A stretch of 64,000 nucleotides of DNA from assembly GCA_041941305.1 (NCBI GenBank), contig JBGTQJ010000006.1:124001-188000 (forward strand), read 5' to 3'. The notes under the pieces are model-generated. The model saw nothing but the letters and a program-made list of their open reading frames with translations, searched no databases and was not told where the DNA came from. Numbering within the stretch: position 1 is the first letter of the stretch; every line of letters begins with the position of its first letter. The DNA comes from JANSWP01 sp041941305. Its GTDB lineage: Bacteria; Bacteroidota; Bacteroidia; Chitinophagales; Saprospiraceae. The translations under genes were made by a program, and so were the position numbers. Below are positions 26,297 through 34,755 of this stretch, piece by piece.

Positions 26297-27823
26297 ATGA
26301 CCGAAACAGCAACCATAGAATTGAGAACCCTCCAAATGGCAGATTATCTGGATTTGAAGGATTCCATGATAAAAGCCTACGATGATTGGGTCGGAGGTTA
26401 TTGGAAAGAACATCATATTGAAAAGCTATTGCAGGTTTTTCCAGAAGGACAATTATGTGTAGTTTATGAAGGTAAAGTGGTAGCAAGTGCCTTGGCATTG
26501 ATTGTAAACTATCCAAAGTTTGGAGACAATCATACCTACAAGCAAATTACTGGCGAATATACCTTTGAAACACATGACCCTGAAGGTGATGTTTTATATG
26601 GGATTGATGTGTTTGTACATCCTGAATATCGTGGCCTGCGTTTAGGGAGGCGATTGTATGATGCACGGAAGGAATTGTGTGAGAATTTGAATTTGAGAGC
26701 CATTGTTTTTGGTGGTCGCATTCCAAATTACAATCAATATGCAGATGAGTTAAAGCCGAAAGAATACATACAAAAGGTGCGACAAAGAGAAATTCATGAT
26801 CCTGTTTTGAATTTTCAATTGTCCAATGACTTTCACGTTCTAAAAGTCCTGACCAATTATATGCCTGGTGACGAAGCATCTTTGCATTATGCCACCCTAA
26901 TGGCTTGGAACAATATCTATTATCAGGAAAAAGAGCTTTTGGTCAATGCTCCCAAAACAGTGATTCGTCTGGGACTTGTACAATGGCAAATGCGTCATTT
27001 TTCAACTTTGGATGTCTTTTGCGAGCAAGCGGAGTACTTTTTAGATGCAGTGAGTGACTACCAAAGTGATTTCGCACTGTTTCCTGAATTATTCAATGCG
27101 CCCTTGATGGCGCCATACAATCATTTATCAGAAGCAGAATCTATTCGAAAATTGGCAGAGTTTACGGAACCTTTGAGAACCCGATTTACGGAACTTGCCA
27201 TTTCTTACAATGTAAATATTATTACAGGCTCTATGCCTGAAATTCAGGAAAACGGCTCACTGTTTAATGTGGGTTTCCTCTGTCGGCGAGATGGAACTTC
27301 CGAACGATATGAAAAAATTCACATTACCCCTTCTGAAAAAAGCAGTTGGGGAATGGTCGGTGGCAATCAAATTAAAATTTTTGATACGGATTGTGGCAAA
27401 GTAGGCATTCTGATTTGTTATGATGTCGAATTTCCTGAGTTGCCCCGGCTGCTCGCCGAACAAGGTATGCAAATTTTGTTTGTGCCTTTCCTCACCGATA
27501 CCCAAAATGGGTATATGCGTGTCCGAAGCTGTGCACAGGCGCGCGCCATTGAAAACGAATGTTACGTGGCTATCGCAGGTTGCGTGGGCAACTTGCCAAA
27601 AGTAAATAATATGGACATCCAATTTGCTCAGGCAGCCGTGTTCACCCCCTGTGATTTTGCTTTTCCTACGAATGGAATTAAAGCAGAAGCGACTCCTAAT
27701 ACTGAAATGACTTTGATAGCAGATGTGGATATCAACCCGCTTTTGGAATTACACAATTTTGGGAGCGTTCGCAACTTGAAAGACAGGAGAAATGATGTTT
27801 ATGAATTAAAAATTAAAAATTGA
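26297..27823 (+). CDS. GNAT acetyltransferase-nitrilase fusion protein
   Basis: The 508-residue protein has two domains. Residues 1 to about 215 are a GNAT fold with the acetyl-CoA loop in HPEYRGLRLGRRLYDA. Residues from about 226 are a carbon-nitrogen hydrolase with the full Glu-Lys-Cys triad: E264 (FPELFNA), K340 (YEKIHITPSE) and C374 (ILICYDVEFPE). This fused form is widespread in bacteria, but its substrate is not settled. Beside arginine decarboxylase and agmatinase, a role in polyamine acylation/deacylation or in N-carbamoylputrescine hydrolysis is plausible, though only from context. Its TGA at 27821-27823 lies 2 bp before the agmatinase ATG, so the two are translated from one message. 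Confidence 0.9.
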   Translation: MTETATIELRTLQMADYLDLKDSMIKAYDDWVGGYWKEHHIEKLLQVFPEGQLCVVYEGKVVASALALIVNYPKFGDNHTYKQITGEYTFETHDPEGDVLYGIDVFVHPEYRGLRLGRRLYDARKELCENLNLRAIVFGGRIPNYNQYADELKPKEYIQKVRQREIHDPVLNFQLSNDFHVLKVLTNYMPGDEASLHYATLMAWNNIYYQEKELLVNAPKTVIRLGLVQWQMRHFSTLDVFCEQAEYFLDAVSDYQSDFALFPELFNAPLMAPYNHLSEAESIRKLAEFTEPLRTRFTELAISYNVNIITGSMPEIQENGSLFNVGFLCRRDGTSERYEKIHITPSEKSSWGMVGGNQIKIFDTDCGKVGILICYDVEFPELPRLLAEQGMQILFVPFLTDTQNGYMRVRSCAQARAIENECYVAIAGCVGNLPKVNNMDIQFAQAAVFTPCDFAFPTNGIKAEATPNTEMTLIADVDINPLLELHNFGSVRNLKDRRNDVYELKIKN

Positions 27824-27825
27824 TA

Positions 27826-28686
27826 ATGAACCAACAATCAAAAACCTTTGCTGGAATTCCAGGTGAATATGCTCAAAAAGATAATGCAGCGGTTTATTTG
27901 ACTTCTGTTCCTTACGACGGTACCAGCACTTGGGGAAAGGGCGCAGATAAAGGCTTTGAAGCATTTCTGAATGCTGCTGAAAGTATGGAATTGTACGACA
28001 TCGAAACCGATAGTGAGGTTTATAAACATGGCATTTATCTGGCTGATCCAATTTTGGAAAAGAGCAGTCCTGAAGCAATGTTTCAGGCAACCTATGAACG
28101 CACTAAAGCGCTTTTGAAAACAGGTAAATTCCTCACTTTTTTTGGCGGCGAACATTCAGTGAGTATTGGCATTATCAAAGCCTTTTATGAAAAGTTTCCC
28201 AATTTGGCAGTTTTACAATTGGATGCACATTCTGATTTACGCCCCGAGTATGAAGGAACGGCTTACAACCATGCCTGTGCCGTCTATGACGCAAGCCAAA
28301 ATACCAATCTGGTTCAAGTCGGTATTCGTAGCATGGACAAATCAGAGATGAAATACCTGAATCGAGAAAAATGTTTTTTTGCTCATGAAATGCATGCCAA
28401 CTCATATTGGATGACCGACGTTTTGGGTAAACTCAGTGACCCCGTTTATATCACACTTGACCTGGATGTTTTTGACCCTTCGATTATGCCTTCAACGGGT
28501 ACACCTGAACCTGGAGGAATACAATGGTATGAAATGATGACTTTTTTGAGAACCATCTTTTTAACTAGAAACGTAGTCGGGTTCGATATTGTCGAACTTG
28601 CTCCAATTCCTGAAAATAAAGCTCCAGATTTTCTGGCTGCAAAGCTCTATTATAAAATGTTAAGTTATAAATTTTGTCTTGATTGA
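27826..28686 (+). CDS. speB: Agmatinase (ureohydrolase family)
   Basis: The protein has 286 residues from the ATG at 27826, just after the upstream stop; an in-frame TTG at 27820 overlaps that stop and is less likely. All six binuclear manganese ligands of ureohydrolases are visible: H110 (GGEHS), D133, H135 and D137 (LDAHSDLRPE), and D212 and D214 (LDLDVFDP). It should split agmatine to putrescine and urea, completing the two-step route started by the decarboxylase. Arginase or formiminoglutamase activity is possible from fold alone, but the STGTPEPGG block and the neighbourhood favour agmatinase. Confidence 0.92.
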   Translation: MNQQSKTFAGIPGEYAQKDNAAVYLTSVPYDGTSTWGKGADKGFEAFLNAAESMELYDIETDSEVYKHGIYLADPILEKSSPEAMFQATYERTKALLKTGKFLTFFGGEHSVSIGIIKAFYEKFPNLAVLQLDAHSDLRPEYEGTAYNHACAVYDASQNTNLVQVGIRSMDKSEMKYLNREKCFFAHEMHANSYWMTDVLGKLSDPVYITLDLDVFDPSIMPSTGTPEPGGIQWYEMMTFLRTIFLTRNVVGFDIVELAPIPENKAPDFLAAKLYYKMLSYKFCLD

Positions 28687-28740
28687 GATTGTCCAAATGT
28701 CAAAATCTTTGGATAATTCAACCACAACTAACTAACGAAA

Positions 28741-29712
28741 ATGGCCACACCAATAACAGATTTTATAAAAACACACTATCTCCATTTTAATGCCGCAACT
28801 CTTGTAGATGCCGCAGAAGCCTACGTTCAACAAGTCCAGAACGGGCACAAAATGATGATTACCCTTGCGGGTGCAATGAGTACGGCTGAATTGGGTAAAT
28901 CATTGGCCGAAATGATTCGACAGGATAAAGTTCATATTATCACCTGTACAGGGGCTAATCTGGAGGAAGATATTTTCAATTTGGTGGCACATGACTATTA
29001 CAAAAGAGTCCCTAATTACCGTGATTTAAGCCCACAGGATGAGCAAGACTTGCTAGACCAGCACTACAATCGAGTGACAGATACTTGTATTCCTGAAGAA
29101 GAAGCCATGCGCAGAATAGAAGGGCATTTGATAAATGTTTGGGAGCATGCAGAACAAAAAGGAGAACGGTATTTCCCACATGAATATTTGTACCAAATTC
29201 TTCGATCCAGCGTTTTGGAAGAAACTTATCAAATTGATTCTAAAGACTCCTGGATGGTGGCAGCCTGCGAAAAAAATATTCCTATCATCGTCCCTGGCTG
29301 GGAAGATTCTACTACTGGAAATATGTTTGCAGCCCATTGTTTGATGGAGAAATATCAAACATCAACCGTAAAATCTGGCATTGAATACATGATGTTTTTA
29401 GCAGATTGGTATAAAGCAAATGCAGGGGAAGGAGGTGTAGGCTTTTTCCAAATTGGTGGCGGCATTGCAGGAGATTTTCCTATTTGTACCGTTCCTATGA
29501 TGCGGCAGGATATGGAGTTGGAAAATACGCCGCTGTGGTCTTATTTCTGTCAGATTAGTGACTCCACAACCAGCTATGGTTCTTACTCAGGGGCAGTTCC
29601 AAATGAAAAAATCACCTGGGAGAAACTAGGTATAGATACCCCCAAATTTGTAATTGAAAGTGATGCAACGATTGTGGCACCTTTGATCTTTGCTTATGTT
29701 TTGGGCTGGTAA
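28741..29712 (+). CDS. Deoxyhypusine-synthase-like protein (probable polyamine aminobutyltransferase)
   Basis: The 323-residue protein matches the deoxyhypusine synthase fold: an NAD-binding region (LAGAMSTAELGKSL, IITCTGANLEEDIF), the metal/polyamine pocket block YGSYSGAVPNE, and the catalytic lysine at K295 in TWEKL, equivalent to the WGK lysine of eukaryotic enzymes. Bacteria have no hypusinated eIF5A, so the likely reaction is transfer of an aminobutyl group from one polyamine to another, as in DHS-derived homospermidine synthases. It lies 54 bp after agmatinase, so putrescine is probably its substrate. The exact product is inferred. Confidence 0.88.
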   Translation: MATPITDFIKTHYLHFNAATLVDAAEAYVQQVQNGHKMMITLAGAMSTAELGKSLAEMIRQDKVHIITCTGANLEEDIFNLVAHDYYKRVPNYRDLSPQDEQDLLDQHYNRVTDTCIPEEEAMRRIEGHLINVWEHAEQKGERYFPHEYLYQILRSSVLEETYQIDSKDSWMVAACEKNIPIIVPGWEDSTTGNMFAAHCLMEKYQTSTVKSGIEYMMFLADWYKANAGEGGVGFFQIGGGIAGDFPICTVPMMRQDMELENTPLWSYFCQISDSTTSYGSYSGAVPNEKITWEKLGIDTPKFVIESDATIVAPLIFAYVLGW

Positions 29713-29780
29713 ACATGATTTTCCAATTTAAAAATTACCCGTTAAGGATCATTTAAAAAATAGATTCGACAAAAAGGAAA

Positions 29781-29852
29781 ATGATGGCAACTAGCAAATT
29801 AGGTAAATGGCTTAGAGTATGTTTGAAGAGAGTTGAGAAACAATTCGTCTAG
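29781..29852 (+). CDS. Possible cationic small protein (23 aa)
   Basis: AAAAAGGAAA precedes an ATG-ATG pair opening a 23-codon frame with seven Lys/Arg and interspersed Leu, Val and Trp, so an amphipathic helix can be drawn (KLGKWLRVCLKRVEK). It has no homologue I recognise and could be chance; it is listed because of its ribosome-binding-like sequence and composition. Confidence 0.2.
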   Translation: MMATSKLGKWLRVCLKRVEKQFV

Positions 29853-29894
29853 GTTCTCGGTCACCCTGCTATGCTACGATTTCGTTTTGTTTGA

Positions 29895-30002
29895 TTCGTA
29901 GCAGAAGCTACGAAGTACAAAAAAAAGACCGGAAAACTGAAAATGATCACATAATCAAACTTCAAGACCTTCGGAGGTTCTACCCACCGACAGTCTTGAA
30001 GT
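29895..30002. repeat. Two hairpins between convergent genes
   Basis: TTCGTAGC-AGAA-GCTACGAA (29895-29914) and ACTTCAAGAC (29959-29968) with GTCTTGAAGT (29993-30002) are perfect inverted repeats. They lie between the DHS-like gene and the convergent gene ending at 30045, and probably serve as transcript ends. No gene other than the doubtful small frame at 29781 is seen in 29713-30044. Confidence 0.55.
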
Positions 30003-30044
30003 ATAAGCTCATGGCTTTTGTAAGTCTATCTACATTATCTTATG

Positions 30045-30716
30045 TTAGCGTTTTGATTTTTTAGTCTCAAAAGTAGCTAAGTGGTTTTGGGCTTTTACGA
30101 CCACTTCACCTTGCTCAGAAATCTGAACTTTTTTGTTTTCCTGGTAATTCAGGTTCTCCCGAATTTTTGCTTCTGCCTCGGCAATGGCTTTTTTTGCTTT
30201 TTCGATGCTTTCCTGAAGGTTCTGGTTTTCTTTTTCCAATTTCTTCAATTCACCTTTAAAGCTACTCAAGGTTTTTTCCTGGGTTTTCAAATCCGCCACA
30301 GCCATCGCCCTGGATAAATCAAAATGGTATTTTCCAAATATGTTTTCGACATCTTTGATTTTATTGTCGTGCATGTCCGAAGATAGATAGGCACCACCCA
30401 GATCGTACCAAACTGTGAGTTTGTTGTCAACTATCTGAGCATAAACATCCACTGTGTTTTCACTCAATTCGTCAATTTTTGCATTATCAGTAAAAAACTC
30501 ATTTGCCTTTTTGTCGAATTTAGTTTTTCCCTTGTAATCCTTCATCATTTTCGTCCACACATCCTTTACCATTTTTTTGTCATTGGTAGGAAGTTCTATA
30601 GTGAAGGAATTATTCAACCCTTTGCTCATTTTGGTGGTAGCTTCCTTCATGCTGATTTGAGCAGAAAGCTGGAATGCAAAAACGATAACAAAAACAAAAA
30701 ACAATACTTTTTTCAT
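30045..30716 (-). CDS. Secreted protein with C-terminal coiled coil
   Basis: The 223-residue protein has a signal peptide (1-19, FVFVIVFAFQLSAQ). Residues about 20-130 form a mixed alpha/beta domain (FTIELPTNDKKMVKDVW, VDVYAQIVDNKLTVWYDLG). Residues about 145-200 form a lysine/glutamate-rich coiled coil (LKKLEKENQNLQESIEKAKK). No enzymatic motif is seen. It is most likely a periplasmic structural or binding protein. It may share a transcript with the minus-strand gene upstream (30806), though an 89-bp gap separates them. Function unknown. Confidence 0.75.
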   Translation of the reverse strand: MKKVLFFVFVIVFAFQLSAQISMKEATTKMSKGLNNSFTIELPTNDKKMVKDVWTKMMKDYKGKTKFDKKANEFFTDNAKIDELSENTVDVYAQIVDNKLTVWYDLGGAYLSSDMHDNKIKDVENIFGKYHFDLSRAMAVADLKTQEKTLSSFKGELKKLEKENQNLQESIEKAKKAIAEAEAKIRENLNYQENKKVQISEQGEVVVKAQNHLATFETKKSKR

Positions 30717-30805
30717 AATTAAAGAGTTTTGAAATTTTTAATGGTTCGATACATAGACTCTCTAATTAAAATTGGTCACATGTTTTTGACATGTTTTTTG
30801 ACTAT

Positions 30806-31357
30806 TTAAAAAGCATAACCACCAGAAATCCCCAACCCAGAAGTACCTATTTTCAATCTGAAAACAGAACTTTTTCCAGGTTTTTGATAACGATAACCAG
30901 CTTCAATGATAGATACATTTCCTGTTGAAGAAGGGGCTGTTAAAAAAGGTTGTGCGCTCCAAAAAGTACATTCCTCTTTTTTTGAGGAATTGAAAAATTC
31001 AAAAAAGCGCCCCCCGCCTAGCTCAAAATGATGACCATTTTTTCCGACAAGTAGGGTGAGCCCTAAAAATACTCCATGAGTATTTGTGGTGCCCCCACAA
31101 ATTATGCCTCCCACCTCACGAACCCTACCAAATGCAGCTCTTCCATACAAATTTATTATCGATCTTTTTGAATGGAGTATTTTTCCTTCAAGATTGCCAG
31201 ATATTGCCGATATCTGAGATAAATCGTAAATGGGCCAAAAAGTACTTGCATCGATATAGAAAAGTGCATTGCTCATTTTGAGCGAATCGGAAGTTTGAGC
31301 TGTCATTGAATTAAAGTAGAAAAATAACAACAAAAATACTAGTCTTGCATTATTCAT
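30806..31357 (-). CDS. Small predicted outer-membrane beta-barrel protein
   Basis: The 183-residue protein has a signal peptide (1-20, ending MTAQ) and a mature part of alternating strands with glycine-rich turns (YGRAAFGRVREVGG, FELGGGRFFEF, EAGYRYQKPG). It ends in a terminal aromatic (GISGGYAF), as small 8-strand barrels do. Two cysteines lie in the strand region. No family is recognised. The 31358-32032 stretch upstream has no gene and holds the MITE-like copy B. Confidence 0.7.
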   Translation of the reverse strand: MNNARLVFLLLFFYFNSMTAQTSDSLKMSNALFYIDASTFWPIYDLSQISAISGNLEGKILHSKRSIINLYGRAAFGRVREVGGIICGGTTNTHGVFLGLTLLVGKNGHHFELGGGRFFEFFNSSKKEECTFWSAQPFLTAPSSTGNVSIIEAGYRYQKPGKSSVFRLKIGTSGLGISGGYAF

Positions 31358-31564
31358 AATCCTTTAGGTTAAATCCTTTCACTGACAGAGACTGATTTGG
31401 CTTTAATCGTCACTATAAAATAAAAGGTGAAATGAAATAAAATGCATCTTCTCAAATTTTGCAGATTTCGGGACTTTATTACAAAAGCCCTTTGGCGGCA
31501 AAACTTGTCCCGACGAATGATGGGATCCCACCGAAGAAAATGCTCAGGAGGCACCCCCTTTGCG

Positions 31565-31737
31565 GCAGGGCTGATCAGTTCAAAAAATTTCTATGTGCAT
31601 TTTCCCAAGTTCAAGTTCAAGCTCAATTTTTGCACTTGAACTTGGTCTTGAACTTGAACTTAAGGGCATTTGGAGGAAAAAAACTCATAATAATCCTTTA
31701 ACACATTAGGAAAATAAAGAACTGATCAGCCCTGCCC
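31565..31737. repeat. MITE-like element, copy B
   Basis: Perfect 17-bp terminal inverted repeats GCAGGGCTGATCAGTTC / GAACTGATCAGCCCTGC bound a core (31573-31727) that matches copy A at 24458-24625 in reverse complement. The two copies differ in the number of internal CTTGAACTT blocks (155 versus 168 bp). No transposase is present. The rest of 31738-32032 is AT-rich with two ATTGTTTC-like repeats and no gene. Confidence 0.8.
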
Positions 31738-32032
31738 CCTTTGCAGTAGGTTGGAATACTTTCATTACTAATATTCCGGGATGATACATGCTTTGTTTAT
31801 CATGTCACCAAGATGTGAACAATGTTCTCTAAAACCCTAGCAGTATTGTTTTATAGATTAGGAATATTGTTTCAAAGAATGGAAAAAACCAGGATTATTG
31901 TTTCGGAAAAAATTAACTTTTAGAAATTAAGTAACTGATTATCAAATAAATAAGTACATTCTTTTTGTTGAATTTTACAATCTTACACTCACTATCATGT
32001 GCAGTTGTGTCTTGATAAAACCAGTACAATCA

Positions 32033-32794
32033 TTATCTTTTATGAAAACGCCAGGAAATACCAAAGTCAATAAACCAATCATCTGTATGGTCATTACCCT
32101 GTAATCCGGCAGAAAAGTCTAATTGAATATCATCCGTTATTAGGTATGAAAATCCTGCATCATAATCCGCTTCAAATTCATCCAAGTTGCCATAGACCTC
32201 CACAAAAGCACCTATTTTTTCTGTAATGCTGATTGGAACATTGATTACAAAACTGAACTGAGGATCTTCTCCATTTCCTGCCCATGTAACCAACCAATTA
32301 GTAATTAATGCAAACTGATCTGAGATTTTATTGCCTGTAGCAAGAATAAATTGTGCACCCAGATTTTCTCTTTGATATTCATCATGTTGAGCATTTAAAA
32401 GCAATCTACCCTGCAATCCCACAGCAGGAATTGCTCCATTTCGTTCCAAGAAATTGTACCTCATCCCAATTTGTGTATTGCTGATACCTGCCATTGTCCC
32501 GTCTTCTAGTGGGCTGCTAATTTTATCATATTGCCAATTGATGACAGAGCTGAGTTCAAGTTTTTCCAATATTCCATATCGGAGTACTGTGTTGTGTAGC
32601 AAAGTCTTGGTTTCAGTGGGAGCAAATTTGACGGTGTTGATATTTAAACCTGTTTGAATTTGGAACACCTTTTCTCCAACTGTGTAAGGACCAATAGCTT
32701 GCCCAGGGCGACCTGAGCGAATAGTTGAGTTGAATTGTGAAAAGAGAGGAATGGAAAAAAGTATCAATAGCAAAATAAAAGGGCATTTTTTCAT
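32033..32794 (-). CDS. Phenol MetA-like outer-membrane transporter family protein
   Basis: The 253-residue protein has a signal peptide (1-19, FSIPLFSQ) followed by strands typical of the MetA-pathway/transporter barrel family: SGRPGQAIGPYTVG at the start, IQTGLNINTV, then TVLRYGILEKLELSSVINW, IGMRYNFLERNG, and a C-terminal IDFGISWRF. Such proteins are outer-membrane barrels of uncertain substrate, despite the family name. The gene is not clearly linked to its neighbours; a decayed frame lies immediately upstream, 11 bp away. Confidence 0.78.
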   Translation of the reverse strand: MKKCPFILLLILFSIPLFSQFNSTIRSGRPGQAIGPYTVGEKVFQIQTGLNINTVKFAPTETKTLLHNTVLRYGILEKLELSSVINWQYDKISSPLEDGTMAGISNTQIGMRYNFLERNGAIPAVGLQGRLLLNAQHDEYQRENLGAQFILATGNKISDQFALITNWLVTWAGNGEDPQFSFVINVPISITEKIGAFVEVYGNLDEFEADYDAGFSYLITDDIQLDFSAGLQGNDHTDDWFIDFGISWRFHKR

Positions 32795-32805
32795 TGTCAG
32801 TTCGT

Positions 32806-33165
32806 TTATTTGTTAGATGGATTTTGGACTAGGACTGGATTATTTTTTTCTTCAGAGTTCTTAGAGTGATTATCATTTTCGGAATCGCTGACTGTATCAA
32901 TAATCCTCACCTCAGATTCACTGAATTTGACAGTAAATAAATCGGCAATATCTCCAAGCAACTGAAGCGTATCCAGTGTATTGAATACTTCTTTCTTTAA
33001 TTCTTCAGGAGCTATTTCTTTTGAACCTTGTTGTTACTCCTGACAGTTTCAACGATGCCATCGCCTTTCCTGTTTTGCGTTTGTATGCCTTATGTGCCAC
33101 GTACAAAAGTTCTTCAAAATTAAATCAGGAGTCACATGGCGTAAAACAATAAAATCGGATTTCAT
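32806..33165 (-). pseudogene. Frameshifted remnant of a small acidic protein
   Basis: Protein-like sequence on the minus strand moves between three frames: MKSDFIVLRHVTPDLI from 33165, then FEELLYVAHKAYKRKTGKAM in a second frame, then IAPEELKKEVFNTLDTLQLL and an acidic tail ending at the TAA at 32806-32808. Each segment has normal composition, but no frame is open throughout, so at least two frameshifts are needed. Sequencing error is an alternative. No family is recognised. Confidence 0.5.
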
Positions 33166-33190
33166 AGCTTAATAATTTCTAAAGTCCTTT

Positions 33191-33400
33191 TCAATGCTTT
33201 TCTAAAAAAGACAAAGCCTTACCAGCAAACCAGGTGTAAACAGCTAAAAAACCTAAAATCAGTAATGTGGTTAGGTCTTTTGATTCGTCTTTCCAAAAAA
33301 TGGTAGGCTGCCAGTATGCCAACAAAATTCCGAATGTCAGCATCAAAACAAATCCTCCAAATAAGATTAATTCCCAATTTTTCTCTGAAAATGTTTTCAT
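33191..33400 (-). CDS. Small two-helix membrane protein
   Basis: This 69-residue protein has two hydrophobic helices (about 11-29, LILFGGFVLMLTFGILLAYW, and about 44-62, LTTLLILGFLAVYTWFAGKA) joined by a charged loop (KDESKD). There is no signal peptide or known motif. It lies 83 bp after the end of the minus-strand potassium channel gene and could be an accessory subunit, but only position supports this. Confidence 0.55.
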   Translation of the reverse strand: MKTFSEKNWELILFGGFVLMLTFGILLAYWQPTIFWKDESKDLTTLLILGFLAVYTWFAGKALSFLEKH

Positions 33401-33483
33401 GATAGAATAATTAAGTTCGAAACAGAAGAAAGACTCCTATTTTAGAAATGGTCACATTTCAGTAGGCAGTTTCCGTATCCTGC

Positions 33484-34581
33484 CTACTGTAAACTGTCCT
33501 CTGTCAACCGTTCCCCGCATCTACTACAAAACCTTGCTTTTGGCTCATGTTTCTCTTTACCACAGCGAAAACATTCTTCTTTTTTCTTTTTGGATTTTTT
33601 GGCTTCATTTGCAAATTCAGCAGAAACAATTCCGGTAGGTACTGCGATGACCGAATACCCTATGATCATAATGCCTGCGGCTATTAAGCGACCAAACCAG
33701 GTGGTGGGTGCAATGTCTCCATACCCAACTGTTGTCAGGGTAACGATTGCCCAGTAAATGCTATTGGGGATACTTGTAAATCCGGAATCTTCTCCTGCTT
33801 CTACGATGTATAAAATAGAACCCATAATGGTCACCATCAACAAAACAAAAACCAAGAAAACGGCAATTTTAGCTTTGCTGGCTTTGAGAGCATTGATAAT
33901 AGTAGAACTAGCCTTCAACATTTTGACCAACTTGAGCAGTCGGAAAACTCGAAATACCCTTAAAATTCGGAGCATCAAAAAGGTATGAGCCTGAGAAACG
34001 AAAACTGCAATGTAGGTAGGCAGTATGGTAATCAAATCAATAATGCCATAAAAACTGGTGATGTAGCGAATGGGATGAGGAGAACTATATATTCTAAGTA
34101 AATACTCTAAGGTGAAAACGATAGTGAAAAACCATTCCAACATTTTCAATAAACCTCCAATCTGTGCGTGTATCTTGTTTACACTGTCTAACATTACTAC
34201 AAGAACACTTGCAAAAATCAGGACTATCAAAATTTCTTCAAATCGCTTACCAATGAGGGTTTTGTCCTCAAAAAGCATTTCGTGTAGCTTTTCCGGAGAG
34301 GCATCTACAGTGGAAAAAGTGCGTTTCCAACTATCCCTTTCAGCTCGTATATCTTTTTTAAAATGTGTCCATCGGTTTTGGCCTTCTTGGCGAAATTCTT
34401 CTAGATCTTCTTTCCACTCTGGCAAATGTTTTTCCACCTCGCTCCACATATACTTCAAGAGTTTGGAAACCTTGAAATAAAAGGCTCTAACTTTTAAAAA
34501 AAATGCCTTTACTGGTTTTGGCGATATATTTCTGATAATAGCGTAAAAACGTTTGCTTTCTGAAATGAGCGGCTGTATCAT
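33484..34581 (-). CDS. Voltage-gated (Kv-type) potassium channel with C-terminal zinc ribbon, paralogue 1
   Basis: The 365-residue protein has six transmembrane helices and a pore. A cytoplasmic N-terminal region of about 110 residues precedes S1 and is longer and more charged than in KvAP-like channels. S4 carries regularly spaced arginines (LRILRVFRVFRLLKLVK, 204-220), and the selectivity filter is TVGYGD (284-289). After S6, a lysine-rich stretch leads to a zinc ribbon with C337, C340, C352 and C355. It should conduct K+ across the inner membrane in response to voltage, with the ribbon perhaps sensing metal or redox state. It is divergent from its paralogue at 34756 with a 174-bp gap. Confidence 0.9.
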   Translation of the reverse strand: MIQPLISESKRFYAIIRNISPKPVKAFFLKVRAFYFKVSKLLKYMWSEVEKHLPEWKEDLEEFRQEGQNRWTHFKKDIRAERDSWKRTFSTVDASPEKLHEMLFEDKTLIGKRFEEILIVLIFASVLVVMLDSVNKIHAQIGGLLKMLEWFFTIVFTLEYLLRIYSSPHPIRYITSFYGIIDLITILPTYIAVFVSQAHTFLMLRILRVFRVFRLLKLVKMLKASSTIINALKASKAKIAVFLVFVLLMVTIMGSILYIVEAGEDSGFTSIPNSIYWAIVTLTTVGYGDIAPTTWFGRLIAAGIMIIGYSVIAVPTGIVSAEFANEAKKSKKKKEECFRCGKEKHEPKARFCSRCGERLTEDSLQ

Positions 34582-34755
34582 TGTGACGGCATTGGAAATG
34601 ATTAATTAGCTCTTTATCAAGACTTAAAAAACCATATTGGGCACTGCTTTTATAAAATTCCTCTAAAAACAAGTGACCAAATGCTTTTTTGAAGTTATTA
34701 TTTCAATGATCCCAAGTGTAATTTTAGGGTTTAAAAATCAAAAATTCAGCTTTTA

